Notes: generated by a model not told the origin, from the letters alone. DNA of 64,000 bases from Fragum whitleyi (GCA_948146395.1 OX411546.1:22794449-22858448), one strand, 5' to 3'. Numbered from the stretch's first letter, positions 1 to 10,408 are shown. Numbers and translations: made by a program.

Positions 1-930
1 ATTCACACCATAATTTCTCAACCTAATAGAGTCGGGGATCATTTTCAGGCGATATATTGAGAGATTCTCCAATTTTTCGTCCAGAAATCTTAGATCTACT
101 GAAACTGGCTTAATGAGAGAAAAATCCTAAAGCAAAATGCAATATGTGAAGAATTTCATAAAATTTCTCGCTTAATTTCTCATTACATTTGGCACATGAT
201 ACAGAATATTTTTTCTCTACAATATATACATAGTCAAAAAAGTTTCGCAACACTTTTTGTTGAATTGTAACATAGTCTATGTAAATATCAAGTTAGTGAG
301 TCGGTGCCTGAGCGATGAGCTTATCGATTGGCTATCCGAATCAACAGTGTTTACTTTGAAGATCACTATTTTAGGCGTACCATGAGTTTTTAAGTGTTTT
401 ACGTCGGTAGTTCAAATTACAAGCTAGAGTTAGTCTGAAATTTCCACTTTTCATCACTTTGAATGAGTACTAAATCAAATCATTTAAAAAAGCAGCTCAA
501 GTCATCAAACAGAACATTGACCAGGTCATAAACGGAGGCATTAATCACGTAACGTCAACCACATGTAAACACAGAGAAGATTCATTTTGGTATGAAAGGC
601 AGACAATGACCAAATATAATGTTTGCTAAAACTTTTGTCGCTCCAGACAGCGTGATATTGAATTGGGAAACCGAAATCTGGAAAAAAATGACAGGCTGTG
701 ACTTTTTATATCAGCCCATCCCGCTGTTTTGGCTATGTTTTGTGACTGTAGAGTCACCATTGGAACAAAAGAAAAGCATGAATATATTGCTTAGATTTTG
801 AAGTCAATGTTTTGCTTCATTTGAGTACAATATTTCTGCTACAGAAAAATATTAAGCAAAAAATATCAAGTGTTGCTAAACATTTTTGATTAAGTGTATA
901 TTCCATCAATAGTCCTTCAAAACCAGTGTT
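1..930. other. AT-rich intronic DNA, nothing recognised
   Basis: Presumed intron of the minus-strand IBTK gene. I searched both strands for the expected RCC1-type exon (a YTWG..N..LG pattern) and saw none. The 60-codon frame at 619-801 resembles no known family and has no splice or coding context. Confidence 0.5.
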
Positions 931-1260
931 ATGGATACTCATTTGAAAAGCATTGTCCAGATGATTCTAATGAATACCCACAATAAAGGGTTTAAACGGA
1001 AAAATAACACAAAGTTATTCATACATTCAACATTCTCCTTTTAGAATATTGGATAAAAACATCAACATGACCAGAGCTACAGATAGAAGGGGTATTTTGG
1101 TTTTCAAATTTTAACATTTCATTATTTCAAACTCAACCCATTGTACTCATTTGAATCATCTCCATTGTTAATACTCATTTGAAAGGTCACATAGAGACAA
1201 TTCAAATGAGTACCCACAACATAGGGCTTCATTTGAAAATAGACTGGCTTTACCCTCTTA
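931..1260. repeat. palindromic 'GGGTACTCATTTGAA' repeat, two degraded copies
   Basis: Arms such as ACTCATTTGAA and TTCAAATGAGTACCCACAA recur in both orientations, and an outer AGAGCTACAGATAGAAGG end lies at 1075. The same family returns at 1330-1475, 2148-2240, 42093-42272, 54440-54511 and 54945-55070. The best-preserved copy (42.1 kb) is a complete inverted-repeat MITE. Confidence 0.65.
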
Positions 1261-1329
1261 TCTGGACCCCTGTACCATAAGAATTAGAGTTCCCAGAAAT
1301 TCCTTTTTTAAAGTGATAAGAAATAACAC

Positions 1330-1475
1330 TAAAATTAGAGGTAGAGATAAGAGGGAGGGGGGGTGTAATTCCAATCTAAAATCTTCATTTCTTCATGAAA
1401 CCCTATATTGAGGGTACTCATATTAATCGTCTTGACAAGACGATTCCAACTAGAACTGTCGCAGAGCAGACTAAT
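1330..1475. repeat. left part of a palindromic MITE, split from its right end
   Basis: Starts with the purine-rich outer end GAGGTAGAGATAAGAGGG and runs through ACCCTATATTGAGGGTACTC to a GTCTTGACAAGAC hairpin. A right end in reverse complement (ATGAGTTCCTACAATATAGG to CATCTGTAGCTCTG) lies at 2145-2232. The ~150-bp tandem array between them may be an insertion that split one element. Confidence 0.55.
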
Positions 1476-1549
1476 ACCCCCCACAAGCACTTTGTCAGAA
1501 TGCAAGTGTTATTAGTGCAGGATGTGTTTGTAACTAATATTGAGGTCAT

Positions 1550-2095
1550 ATGTAGTGTTTTCATGAAGTTTCATGATTCTAGGTCACTTGGTTTTTGAGT
1601 TAAGAGTCCAGAAATGAAAATTGAACAAAAATTGTCTGTGACCTTGACCTTTGAACTATATGACCATAAAACAAAAGGGCACTTCCTTGGATCATAAGCA
1701 ACATTTGCATAAAGTTTCATGCTTGTAGTCCGGAAACAAAAATTGAACAAAAATTTACTGTGACCTTGACCTTTGACCTATGTAACCCAAAAACAATAGG
1801 GCACTTTCTTGGGTCATAAGGAACATTTGTATAAAGATTCATGATTGTAGGCCACTTGGTTCTTGAGTTAGAGTCCGGAAACGAAAATTGAACAAAGGCT
1901 GACTGTGACCTTGACCTTTGACCTACATGACCCAAAAACAATAGGGCACTTCCTTGTGTCATAAAGAACATTTGTATAAAGTTTCATGACTGTAGGTCAT
2001 TTGGTTCTTGAATTAGAGTCTGGAAACGAAAAGGTCTATGGACGGACGGACGGATGGATGGACGGATGGATGGACGGATGGACAGACTGACAGAC
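1550..2095. repeat. ~150-bp tandem repeat with TGACCTTGACCTTTGACCT blocks, ending in GGAC/GGAT repeats
   Basis: Each unit runs from a TCCGGAAACGAAAATTGAAC start through a TGACCTTGACCTTTGACCT block, then AACAATAGGGCACTT and a TTTCATGATTGTAGG end. Junctions fall near 1723, 1873 and 2023, a period of about 150 bp, with a partial fourth unit. It closes in a (GGAC)/(GGAT) tetranucleotide run at 2039-2083. A degraded relative lies at 36380-36770. Open frames here on the minus strand are artefacts of the repeat. Confidence 0.85.
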
Positions 2096-2244
2096 ATGGT
2101 GAAACCAATATACCCCCCTCTACTTTGTAGGTGGGGGGTATAATGAGTTCCTACAATATAGGATTTGTGAAAGTATTGATGAAATATTTTAATTTGAAAT
2201 CCATAATAACCCCTCCATCTGTAGCTCTGTAAAATAATAAATAT

Positions 2245-2565
2245 ATAATACATACTTAGTGTTTTGTATGAAATAAAATATCTAACGAGGTTGTGAGAAT
2301 TGATAATTGTCGAGGCTCTGCAGAGACAATTATCAATTCTCACAACGCAGTAAGATATTTTTTCATACAATACACTATGTATGTATTATATTTATCTTAT
2401 AAACTCTATTTGTCTTCTTTTCGACGATGTTTCTTACTGAAATGCAAGTTTCTAAAAATATTTGCATTATATCTTTGTTCTAAAAATAACTATGTGATAT
2501 CATCAAAAATATCATACGGGATGTTATCACACGGATATTTGTATAGTTATAAGATAAATGTAAAC
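2245..2565. repeat. inverted-repeat element, second copy inverted at 59985-60303
   Basis: 2251-2388 is a large imperfect palindrome centred on TGATAATTGTCGAGGCTCTG / CAGAGACAATTATCA. It abuts a ~170-bp segment (2390-2562) bounded by TTTATCTTATAA and TTATAAGATAAA. The whole block occurs in reverse complement at 59985-60303, so the two parts move or are copied together. Confidence 0.75.
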
Positions 2566-2583
2566 AGACATTGAGCCACCTAC

Positions 2584-2680
2584 CTTGCTGGGGTACAGAT
2601 TTCACCAGTTGTCTGTCCTTCACGGCAATATCAAGTGGACCAAGGCCCTCATGATCTCTAGTGGATAAGTCAGCTTTATA
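2584..2680 (-). CDS. IBTK: IBTK-like protein, second coding exon
   Basis: A 97-bp exon too short to stand out as an open frame. It is bounded by an acceptor TTTCAG (just right of 2680) and a strong donor AAG|GTAGGT (GT at 2583-2582). It is entered in phase 0, exactly as the upstream exon leaves it. It encodes 32 residues beginning YKADLSTRDHEGLGPLDIAV and leaves in phase 1. This completes the second ankyrin repeat and begins a third, and parallels the vertebrate IBTK segment that leads into the RCC1 repeats. The intron between the two coding exons is 1,086 bp and holds a TTAA MITE and a SINE. No further exon was found between 1 and 2583, so the next one is probably outside the window. Confidence 0.85.
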
Positions 2681-2997
2681 CTGAAACCATGGTTAAATTA
2701 AGGATAACTAAATGATGGTATTTCAAAATAGTTCAGATGATTGCCAGTGCAAAAGTTAATCATGTTTTACTTTTTTAGTATAACTGTTGCTTTGTTTCTT
2801 GATTTTATTTGAGAGATGAAGAAAGAATTTTTTCAAATCATTTAGTTATGAAACTAAAAACCTAATCAAACTGAATGAATACGCGACGTGGATTCATACA
2901 TGAATGTGATTAGATTTGGTTCCATACCTCCACAAATTCAAGAAACATTCACTTTATATCTTATAATTTAACATCATAAATTTAAAGATTTCTTTAA

Positions 2998-3220
2998 CCC
3001 CTTTGCTGTTTAATCCCTGCTTTTTACATGCCTGTGATTTTATGATTGAGAAAACATTGTGAAATAAGAAGAAATTGCTCCAGACAAGCAATTTCTTCTT
3101 TTTCCACACTATTTTCTACCTCACTGAATGGTTATTTTTCAAATTAAATCAACTTTAAATTTTCGTCTGCAAAACCTTTGAATTTGGACAGGTCCAAAAT
3201 TTTGCAAACACAGGAAAGGG
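2998..3220 (+). mobile_element. TTAA-flanked MITE, family 2 (piggyBac-like), copy 1
   Basis: A 223-bp element with TTAA on both sides (2994-2997 and 3221-3224). Ends are CCCCTTTGCTGT and, inverted, CCCTTTCCTGT. It contains a strong hairpin, AGAAGAAATTGCT facing AGCAATTTCTTCT, near 3067-3102. TTAA duplication with CCC ends is the piggyBac signature; family assignment is inferred from that alone. It sits in the first IBTK coding intron. Copy 2 is at 60801-61021. Confidence 0.8.
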
Positions 3221-3339
3221 TTAATTGTGAGAGATTTCTCATTCGACTGCTTTGTGCACACACTTACAAAATAGCTGTGTGCTCAAAATTGTTGCATTAG
3301 GGGTATTTGGTGATTGTTAACAGCGACTTTAGGTCCTCA

Positions 3340-3470
3340 CCCATCTATTTAGCTCATAGTGAAGATTCTGATCAGTCTGTGCACATGCACAGGCAGATCT
3401 GAATCTTAGCTTTATTTGTATGTGAACTGTTGAGAATGAGAATTGTCATGCCCCAGCTCCATAAACAATC
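3340..3470. repeat. core fragment of the GAGCCTGTGC palindromic MITE family
   Basis: Contains the internal palindrome AGATTCTGATCAGTCTGTGC / GCACAGGCAGATCTGAATCT found in the full copies at 19911-20114, 61826-62067 and 63253-63488, but the terminal GAGCCTGTGC ends are missing or eroded. Confidence 0.55.
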
Positions 3471-3476
3471 AGACCT

Positions 3477-3752
3477 CTGTTGTCATAGCACAGTTGGTAG
3501 CGTGCCAGACAATCATTCAAAAGGTTCAATGTTCCATTCCTGAGGGCAGCACTCATCCTTTCTGTCTATATGTCTTCCATAAATGGGTTGATTATAGTAG
3601 ATGGTGGGATAGCAGCTGGAAGCTAGGGTGGATGTAATGGTAGTAATGGTGTGAGAAAATACCAGGAACCCATTCTTAGGTGCTCCAGCCACTGAGATAT
3701 AAGCGAAATATTGTTGAAAGTCGTGTAAAACCCCATTCAAACAAACAAATCT
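3477..3752 (+). mobile_element. tRNA-derived SINE (family C), degraded copy
   Basis: The head TCATAGCACAGTTGGTAGCG resembles a tRNA A box, with a degraded B box (GTTCCATTCC) about 40 bp on. The body then shows AATGGGTTGAT, GATAGCAGCTGGAAGC, GTGAGAAAATACCAGGAACC and a tail of CAAACAAACAAAT. It matches the copies at 29466-29739 and 62516-62788 and the minus-strand copy at 24344-24580. Its tail stops about 14 bp before the IBTK splice donor. Confidence 0.85.
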
Positions 3753-3766
3753 GTTTAAGAGTTTAC

Positions 3767-4087
3767 CTGTAAGAGTAGCCGTGCAGCCCCTAGTTGTCCG
3801 TAAAAAACTGCTCTGTGTAAGGCTGTCCATCCACTCTCAACATCTTTCTGATTCAAATCTACTTTTGTCTCCTCCAGTAACCATTCCAGAACATCCAGTT
3901 TACCACATGACGCAGCTATATGGATCGCTGACCTTCCAAGGGTATCAGAAACTTTTCCGGAATTGTAACACAGAGAATAGTAACTCTGAATCTCTTTCAA
4001 AGACCCCTTTGTGATGGCTGAATGCAAGGCATAAGCATGTTTCTTTGATCTGCACTTTTGTGCACACTCCATGTATTTCAAAGGCAT
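3767..4087 (-). CDS. IBTK: IBTK-like protein, first coding exon (ankyrin repeats)
   Basis: Encodes 107 residues from an ATG at 4087-4085. An in-frame TAA at 4135-4133 limits the start, and a second ATG at 4072-4070 (Met6) is the alternative. The pattern CAQKCRSKKHA near the start, then TLGRSAIHIAASCGKLDVLE (about 49-68) and GWTALHRAVFYG (about 86-97), match the N-terminus and first two ankyrin repeats of animal IBTK as I remember it. IBTK is a protein of about 1,350 residues with ankyrin, RCC1 and BTB domains, known as a BTK inhibitor and CUL3 adaptor. The exon ends in phase 0 at a donor CAG|GTAAAC, with GT at 3766-3765. The rest of the gene runs leftward. The identification rests on motif order and on the next exon continuing the repeat. 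Confidence 0.88.
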
Positions 4088-4245
4088 AATTGTTTTCTCG
4101 ATATTTATTATAATTTCAACCAATACTGGATGTTACAGTCCAAAATTGACGTTCTATCTTGTGCCAGCAGGATCACAGTTTGCCCCTACATGAGGGGCAA
4201 ACGAGAGCTGAATACTCCTAGTTTTCCATAATTGTCAAGAAACAC
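4088..4245 (-). other. probable 5'UTR part of the first coding IBTK exon
   Basis: On the minus strand a pyrimidine-rich stretch ends in TTTTATTTTCTTCAG, with AG at 4247-4246. It lies 158 bp upstream of the chosen ATG. This looks like a real acceptor, so the coding exon probably begins at 4245 after a spliced non-coding exon. An in-frame stop at 4135-4133 separates it from the reading frame. Inferred from splice consensus only. Confidence 0.5.
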
Positions 4246-4439
4246 CTGAAGAAAATAAAAACTTTTGTAAACTTATTATAAAAAGAGGCTGTGTAGGCCT
4301 ATGACACACTACCAAGTTTTGATGTAAATTGCTGTTCAATATTTTCAAAACAAACATAAAAATAAGAGGCATATGAGGGCCTCAGTCACTCTAGTGACAC
4401 TGTGAAAATCCCATGACCTGATGGTACCGTATAAAATAT

Positions 4440-5530
4440 GTAACGTGAGGTATTATCAAGAGGGCCAGAATGGCCCTAAACCGCTAACCTGAATTTTATT
4501 GATCCAGTGGATCTCACCAAAGTCACATTCTAGTAAAATTTCATTGAAATTTACCTAGTTGTTGAGGAGATGTTATTTAAAGAATTCAAAGTGAAAACAG
4601 ATTCCTTCCTGCTATGCCCATATTTATGGTCCAATTTGAATGGCACAAACATTTTCTGAAAAGGGTCACCAAAGATACATTCTTGCAAAGTTCCATTTAA
4701 AAAAGTCTTTTGGATTAGGAGGTGATGTTGTTCACAAATTTCGAAGTGAGAAATGGTCCCACCCTGCCATGCCCATACTTCATTCAAAATTTCACAAATA
4801 TCTTATGAGAAGGGCAATCCAACTGATCCAAGGAACATTTCTACTAAGTTTAGTTGAAAACTTGAAATCTGCCCATTGGTTACTGAGAAGACATTTAAAG
4901 AATTAAGGGTCAGAAACTCATATTTGAGAGTCAATCAAAATTTCACAAACAACTTTTGTGAATGGTTACCTGGGGTACATTACTGCCAAGTTTGGTTGAA
5001 ATTAGCCCAAAGGTTAAGGGTCAAAAACTGCCCTGTCCTGCAACATTTTGGGGTCAATCAAAATATCAGGAACTAGCTTTAAGAAGAGTCACCAAAGGAA
5101 CATTTTTTGCCAAGTTTGGTTGAAATCCGCCAAATGGTTACTGAGGAGAAGATATTCAAAAGATCTAAGGGTCAAAAACTGCCCCATCTGCAACGCCCAT
5201 ATTTGGGGTCAATAAAAATTTCACAAACAAGTTTTGAGAAAGGTAACCTAAGGAACATTTCTACAAAGTTTGTGGTTGAAATACACCTATTGCTTACTTA
5301 GAAAGATGTTTAAAGATTTCAGGGTCAAAAACTGCCTCACCCATATTTGGGGGTCGATCAAAATTTCACCAACAAGTTTCAAGAAAGTTTGGTTGTTATG
5401 TTCCAATTAGTTACTGGAGGGAAGATATTTAAAGAATCGTTGACGACTTCTGACGCACGAGTGACAAAAGGTGATCACAAAAGCTCATCTTGAGCATGTG
5501 CTCAGGTTAGCTAAAAATAAGTCACCCATT
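4440..5530 (+). repeat. ~156-bp tandem repeat array ending TGCTCAGGTTAGCTAAAAA
   Basis: About six units, each with CATGCCCATATTTGGGGTCAA, ACAAACAAGTTTTGAGAAGG, a GTCACCAAAGGAACATTC block, AAGTTTGGTTGAAAT and AAGGGTCAAAAACTGCC. The last landmark recurs at intervals of about 152-158 bp, with one shorter step. The array starts at GGCCAGAATGGCCCTAAACC and ends at TTGACGACTTCTGACGCACG plus the TGCTCAGG end. A shorter copy is at 35730-36235 and an inverted one at 57720-59850. Confidence 0.85.
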
Positions 5531-6100
5531 TAATGCTTGTCAAAGGTGCTGGGTGAGGTCACAATGATCAAATTTCACAATCTTAGAGGTATGGAAATTG
5601 CAATCATGAATAGATATAGTGAGAAAATTTAAGTTAAGTTTGAGATTTCTATAAATTATGTTAAAGGTTGAACTCAAGGTAACCTGAGCAGTAAATGAAC
5701 TTGATGATAAAGAAAATTAGAAATCTAATAGGGTTATAAACACAAAGATTTCTGAGTAAAAAAGATGTATCAATTTTGAAAGGAGTAATTCTTGCGATGG
5801 TAAAATCATTTTCGAGACTCCACAGCCTATAGCTCCAACATGTCAGATCAATCCGATATGAATTTAAAAGATGGAACCTGAAAGATTATGTTTCAAGCAT
5901 CATGCTGACCACCCTTTTCAGAGATGATGTTTAAAGAAAAGATTTACAGATAAGGCATATGGAAAACACATTTTTTCCACTTGTCCCTGGATGCGTATAA
6001 TATGATTTTCTACTTGTCCAGGAACAACATGAACTTGCCCGCATAAAAAAGGGCCTGTATCGCTCCACTGGACGCACCTAGGACCCACTGCCATGACAAT
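5531..6100. other. intergenic or intronic DNA; ACTTGTCC-type repeat fragment at 5960-6075
   Basis: 5531-5955 shows nothing recognisable. 5960-6075 carries CCACTTGTCC and TACTTGTCCAGGAACAACATG, shared with 42895-43085 and 48955-49275. These are remnants of a dispersed palindromic family. Confidence 0.4.
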
Positions 6101-6136
6101 AGTCTATCTATCTGTCTCTATCTATCTATCTCTGGA
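6101..6136. repeat. CTAT microsatellite
   Basis: Short imperfect run of CTAT with CTGT interruptions. Confidence 0.85.
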
Positions 6137-6317
6137 TACTGTCCACCCGTCTCTCGAGTGATACAGACAGGAAAACTGTGTGCCTTGGAATATAACTTAT
6201 TGTTAGTTAAGTGAAAGAAGTAAAGGTAAAGATCTGACATTTGATAAGTGAAAGTAGATAAAAGTAAAAGTATTTGTTTAAAAAGTGAGAAAGTGAGAGT
6301 GGAGTAAAAGATCTAGT

Positions 6318-6541
6318 GTGGTTTCTGTGATCTAGTGGTGGAGGGTCAGCTTCTTAACCCAAAGGTCCTGAGTTCGATTCCTGGGAGCATCTATCGATCT
6401 TGGTTCTTTCATTGCCCCACACATTCGGCGTGAAAACTGGTGAATTTTCCAGGAAGCAGAATCGGGAGGGATTAATCTAAGTTGTAAGAACTTGTAAGTT
6501 GTTTCCCAATTGATGTAAAATAAATAGGTTTAAACCAAACC
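6318..6541 (+). mobile_element. tRNA-derived SINE (family A) with 12-bp target duplication
   Basis: The head has an A-box-like TCTAGTGGTGGAGGG and a B box GAGTTCGATTCC (around 6370-6382). The body includes ACACATTCGGCGTGAAAACT and GGTGAATTTTCCAGGAAGC, and ends AAATAAATAGGTTTAAACC. It is flanked by a perfect 12-bp duplication AAAAGATCTAGT at 6306-6317 and 6542-6553. A second copy is at 40596-40805. No coding capacity; such elements are copied in trans by a LINE. Confidence 0.93.
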
Positions 6542-6545
6542 AAAA

Positions 6546-6925
6546 GATCTAGTTAAAAACAATCACCACCAGACTAATATTGAATACCTGCCACAGCTCT
6601 CTGAAACTGATCTAACTCAGAGAATGTGGCGAAATGACAGAGTAACTGGTTCCAAAGGCTAATAGAGTGAGGGTAGAATGAATATTTGATGTAATTAGAG
6701 TTAATCTGGATTTGTCGTAGAGAAAGAGGGTGCATATGTCTAGTTAATCTGGTTGGTGCATAGATATATAATGGGAGTTTAATTGCAACAATGTTGTGAT
6801 ATATATGATAAAACATGATAAGTCTGGTATCAATACTGCGATGCCTTCGGACTACCAAAAGCGCTGACATGACAATATTTCAGTCACTGAATTTTGAATA
6901 ATCCTTCAGTAAAAACATGATGAGT
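6546..6925 (-). pseudogene. LINE reverse-transcriptase C-terminal fragment
   Basis: The minus-strand frame 6574-6870 encodes RRHRSIDTRLIMFYHIYHNI, then LPLYIYAPTRLTRHMHPLSL, then YKYSFYPHSISLWNQLLCHF. These three blocks are the standard tail of Jockey/CR1-type LINE ORF2 proteins (RR..D.R..M.YKI, PPTR.TR, YKYSFFPRTI..WN.LP). The DYSKFS block just upstream lies in the same frame but behind a stop. The endonuclease and catalytic RT domains are absent, so this is a 5'-truncated, dead copy in the presumed 5'UTR intron of IBTK. The exact clade is uncertain. Confidence 0.85.
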
Positions 6926-7144
6926 TTACTCTGATACCCATTTATGATGTTAACAAATTCATTAAACAAATATTATTCATATACATTCGATCCTTGTGTA
7001 TGATCAACAGTGACACATTAGTGAAACAGTCTAATAGTAGGCTAGTGTCCGACTTATCGATTGCACAACTTTTGTTTTCAAACGCGTGGGCACACCCGTC
7101 TTTCGGCATATTGCATTTAAGGTATAAACTATGAATATTCTTAC

Positions 7145-7245
7145 CAAATTTACAAGAAATGACAAGATTTGACAACAACAGCGACTAAAGTAATGTCAAA
7201 CCGGCTTTGAAGAAATAAATTTGTTGCTGATGCTGCCATTTTGAA
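7145..7245 (-). promoter_or_regulatory. candidate non-coding first exon / promoter of IBTK
   Basis: The minus strand shows a CAAAATGGCAGC block (7232-7243), which resembles the YY1-type element found at many TATA-less starts. About 95 bp later is a good splice donor TTTG|GTAAGAAT (GT at 7144-7143). An ATG inside the block opens only a 29-codon frame that stops just before the donor, so it would act as a uORF or leader. The acceptor at 4247-4246 could receive it, giving a 5'UTR intron of about 2.9 kb. Context inference only; no transcript data are visible. Confidence 0.3.
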
Positions 7246-8194
7246 TCGTGGAAAAAAGACCTCCTAGAACAAAATCGTCAAATAACCTTATATGTGTTTA
7301 GTTTTCCATCTTATTTGTTTTAAAAAAAATTATATATGTGATAAATGAGTAAAAAAATATTTTCAATAAAAATCTTGTTTCCGTCCGTAAAAATATTGAC
7401 TTTTTTGTTCGAGACTTTTTTTAATTCTAAGGTGTCACACCCGTCATTTTTCGTCTATCAATTTGTCTTTACTAGATGGGCGACACCCCAAGGGTTTCGC
7501 AGAAGAGGAATGAAGAGAAGTTGAATAAAATGTCCAAATAACGGTTGATCTTATTCATAATTGTTTGCGAAAAAGGGGGAAATGAAAATGGGGGAAAAAC
7601 GATACAGGGATTATTTTCGATAGGCTTTATGTTAATTGAGTGAACAAAAAAAGTATTTTAACGAGTGTTGGGGCTACCAAATAATATATAGCGTTTGGTT
7701 TTCAATAAATCAAGGATTAATTAATCTTACACGAAAATTAAAAACGGCTATCTTATTCTTTTAATGCTAAAATGATACGAAATGCGGAAATTGAAGGATT
7801 TGTTCTTAAAAGCGCGTCATTTCGCACGAGATTGCATGACAACGTCGATCATGACGTCATAAGTATAATGTCTTGTTTAGACGAGAGATATACACTTTTG
7901 GACGTAATTTCTCTTCAACATGAATTTTCCCAGACATACAAACTAGCTGTAGACCTAGATTGAGAGCTCCTCTGCGCGATTCTGTTACTTTTATCAAACT
8001 TTATCGTTTAGATTTGTCTGCTCTCAAATCGCGGCTATATCCGGCAAAATCGTATGTTTTATCGGTGTAGAACATTCCGTTCCGAAGGAATCGAACAAAG
8101 TTCAATTCATTCGTCTCTTCATTCCTCTATGTAAGAGGAAGGTATCGTAGTACCAAGAGAGCGAATGTTTGCACCAAATAATTTGGTGCTCTGC
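7246..8194. other. less repetitive segment upstream of IBTK; short ORF and CRE-like site
   Basis: No dispersed repeat recognised. It holds a 63-codon frame at 7772-7963 (plus strand) with an embedded TGACGTCA palindrome at 7852-7859. A 15-bp inverted pair, AGAGGAATGAAGAGA, lies near 7505 and, inverted, near 8122. TTGAGAGC at 7961 pairs with GCTCTCAA at 8020. Confidence 0.4.
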
Positions 8195-8383
8195 CCCTGG
8201 TCGCGCAACAGTCATTAGCTGTTTTGATAAAGGTCTATAAGATGATGATCCATGCAAAATTTCAAGGCTGCACAACGGCGGGTCCAGGGTTTCTACAAAC
8301 CGGGTTCGATGTCGGCCTAGCCCGTGGAATTCGAGTAATATAATCCCATAGTATCCCTAGGAATATAAGATAGGGATACTATG
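8195..8383. repeat. dispersed repeat fragment plus 37-bp hairpin
   Basis: 8200-8320 (GTCGCGCAACAGTCATTAGC, GATGATGATCCATGCAAAAT) resembles 9985-10080 (CCCAACAGTCACG, GCTGATGATCCATGTCAAAT). 8347-8383 is a hairpin, CATAGTATCCCTA facing TAGGGATACTATG. Confidence 0.55.
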
Positions 8384-8474
8384 TAACTAATTGCTCAATT
8401 TCTGTATATCAGATATCTTTTATTTGTAGAATGATAAGTTCCTTATGGTTCGCACACTACAAAAAGGGAGCCGA

Positions 8475-9073
<599 letters not shown>

Positions 9074-9980
9074 GCGAAACATTTTGATTTGAATCGTCCA
9101 CTACGATTTAGAGATGTTCGCCCGGCCTTTTCCTACTATTAAACTTGTCTTTAAACCTGATTTTTTTAGAAAGATATAAATGTGTAATTTCGATTTTCGA
9201 AAAGAAAAAAATGTGGTCACCGTGCTCATTTTTTTTTCTCGGGGACGTATGAACATGAGTACCCGCGAAAAACATTCAGTGCCCGTGTGTTCTTGCCTAT
9301 AAATTTCTTTGAAAAATACATCCTTTAGAAGTTTTTATTGTTTTACAAATACATATTCTGAAAACCATTGATTCATGTTTTATTTAAAAACGACAACCCA
9401 TTCTACTGAATTATGAAAAAAAATAACGAATTTTAATGAAGTAAAAAAATATATGACACCTTTATTTGGTTCTTATTAGAATATTTTTTCCTTTAATATT
9501 GAGGGCTTCTAAAACATACTTCACAGTAAATTAAATATAGTTGTACCATTAAAGTTTTTCTTATAAATACTCTTAATAAAAATTAGTGACACAATGAATA
9601 TTTAGATATGAAGAAAAGTTGGGGTCACAGTCTTACTTTGTTTTTTTGGACATGAGGTAGGGGTTCTTTTTACCATTTTCATAAGTTTCATTTGCTTTCT
9701 CTCCGAAAAATATGCAAGAGCTTATGTTAAATACTTGCTTGTCGTTTTCTCTGAGTACTCTAAACTCGGAAAAAATGCCTAAAAAAATTGGCAATAATAG
9801 AAAAAAATGAATTTATACAAATTTTTACGTGCTTTGTCAACCTTATATGTCACTTTATCCCAAAAAAAGTTTGGATATTGATTTATATCGCTCACACAAA
9901 TGCAAGCGCTTTTTAATGGCGGAGAATCCAAAGTCGGATGAGCGGACGTCCTCAGTAATCCAAATTCTACCCCTTGCCCT
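9074..9980. other. AT-rich unique DNA, nothing recognised
   Basis: Homopolymer-rich AT sequence with no open frame, TIR pair or repeat relative that I can see. Confidence 0.45.
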
Positions 9981-9984
9981 GGTA

Positions 9985-10320
9985 CTCTTTCCCTGATGGC
10001 CCAACAGTCACGATTTTAACTATTTCACGCCAATCAAGATCTATGAGCTGATGATCCATGTCAAATTTCAAGCCTGTAGTGCTTCTTGTTCAAAGGAATT
10101 TAAAATGTTTCTTTGTTGTCATGATAACCGGAGTTTTCAACTGATTATATTTTTTAAAGCATGTTTGAAGAGGACAACAAAGGGAATATTCCTGTAAAAT
10201 TTGGTGTATATCGACCCAGTAGTAAAGGGAGGAGATGTCGCTTGAAAATTGTTGCCGGACGCCGGACCGAGGGTGATCACATCAGCTCACAGGAGTAATT
10301 GGTGCTCAGGTGAGCTAAAA
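9985..10320 (+). repeat. dispersed repeat ending GGTGCTCAGGTGAGCTAAAA
   Basis: Ends with GGACGCCGGACCGAGGGTGA, ATCACATCAGCTCACAGG and GTGCTCAGGTGAGCTAAAA, the terminus shared with 5500, 28135 and 36220 and, inverted, 63098. It lacks the ~156-bp tandem core. Confidence 0.7.
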
Positions 10321-10408
10321 GATAAAATATATAAATAAAAATGCCAAGTGTCATATGTTTTTTTTTTTTTAATTCATACCAAGTTTCGTCGAAATTGGTC
10401 CAATCATT

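Noticed and set aside
6942..7178. 78-codon minus-strand frame as IBTK coding exon
   Set aside because: No similarity to IBTK, no in-frame link through the splice sites, and an in-frame stop precedes the IBTK start downstream.
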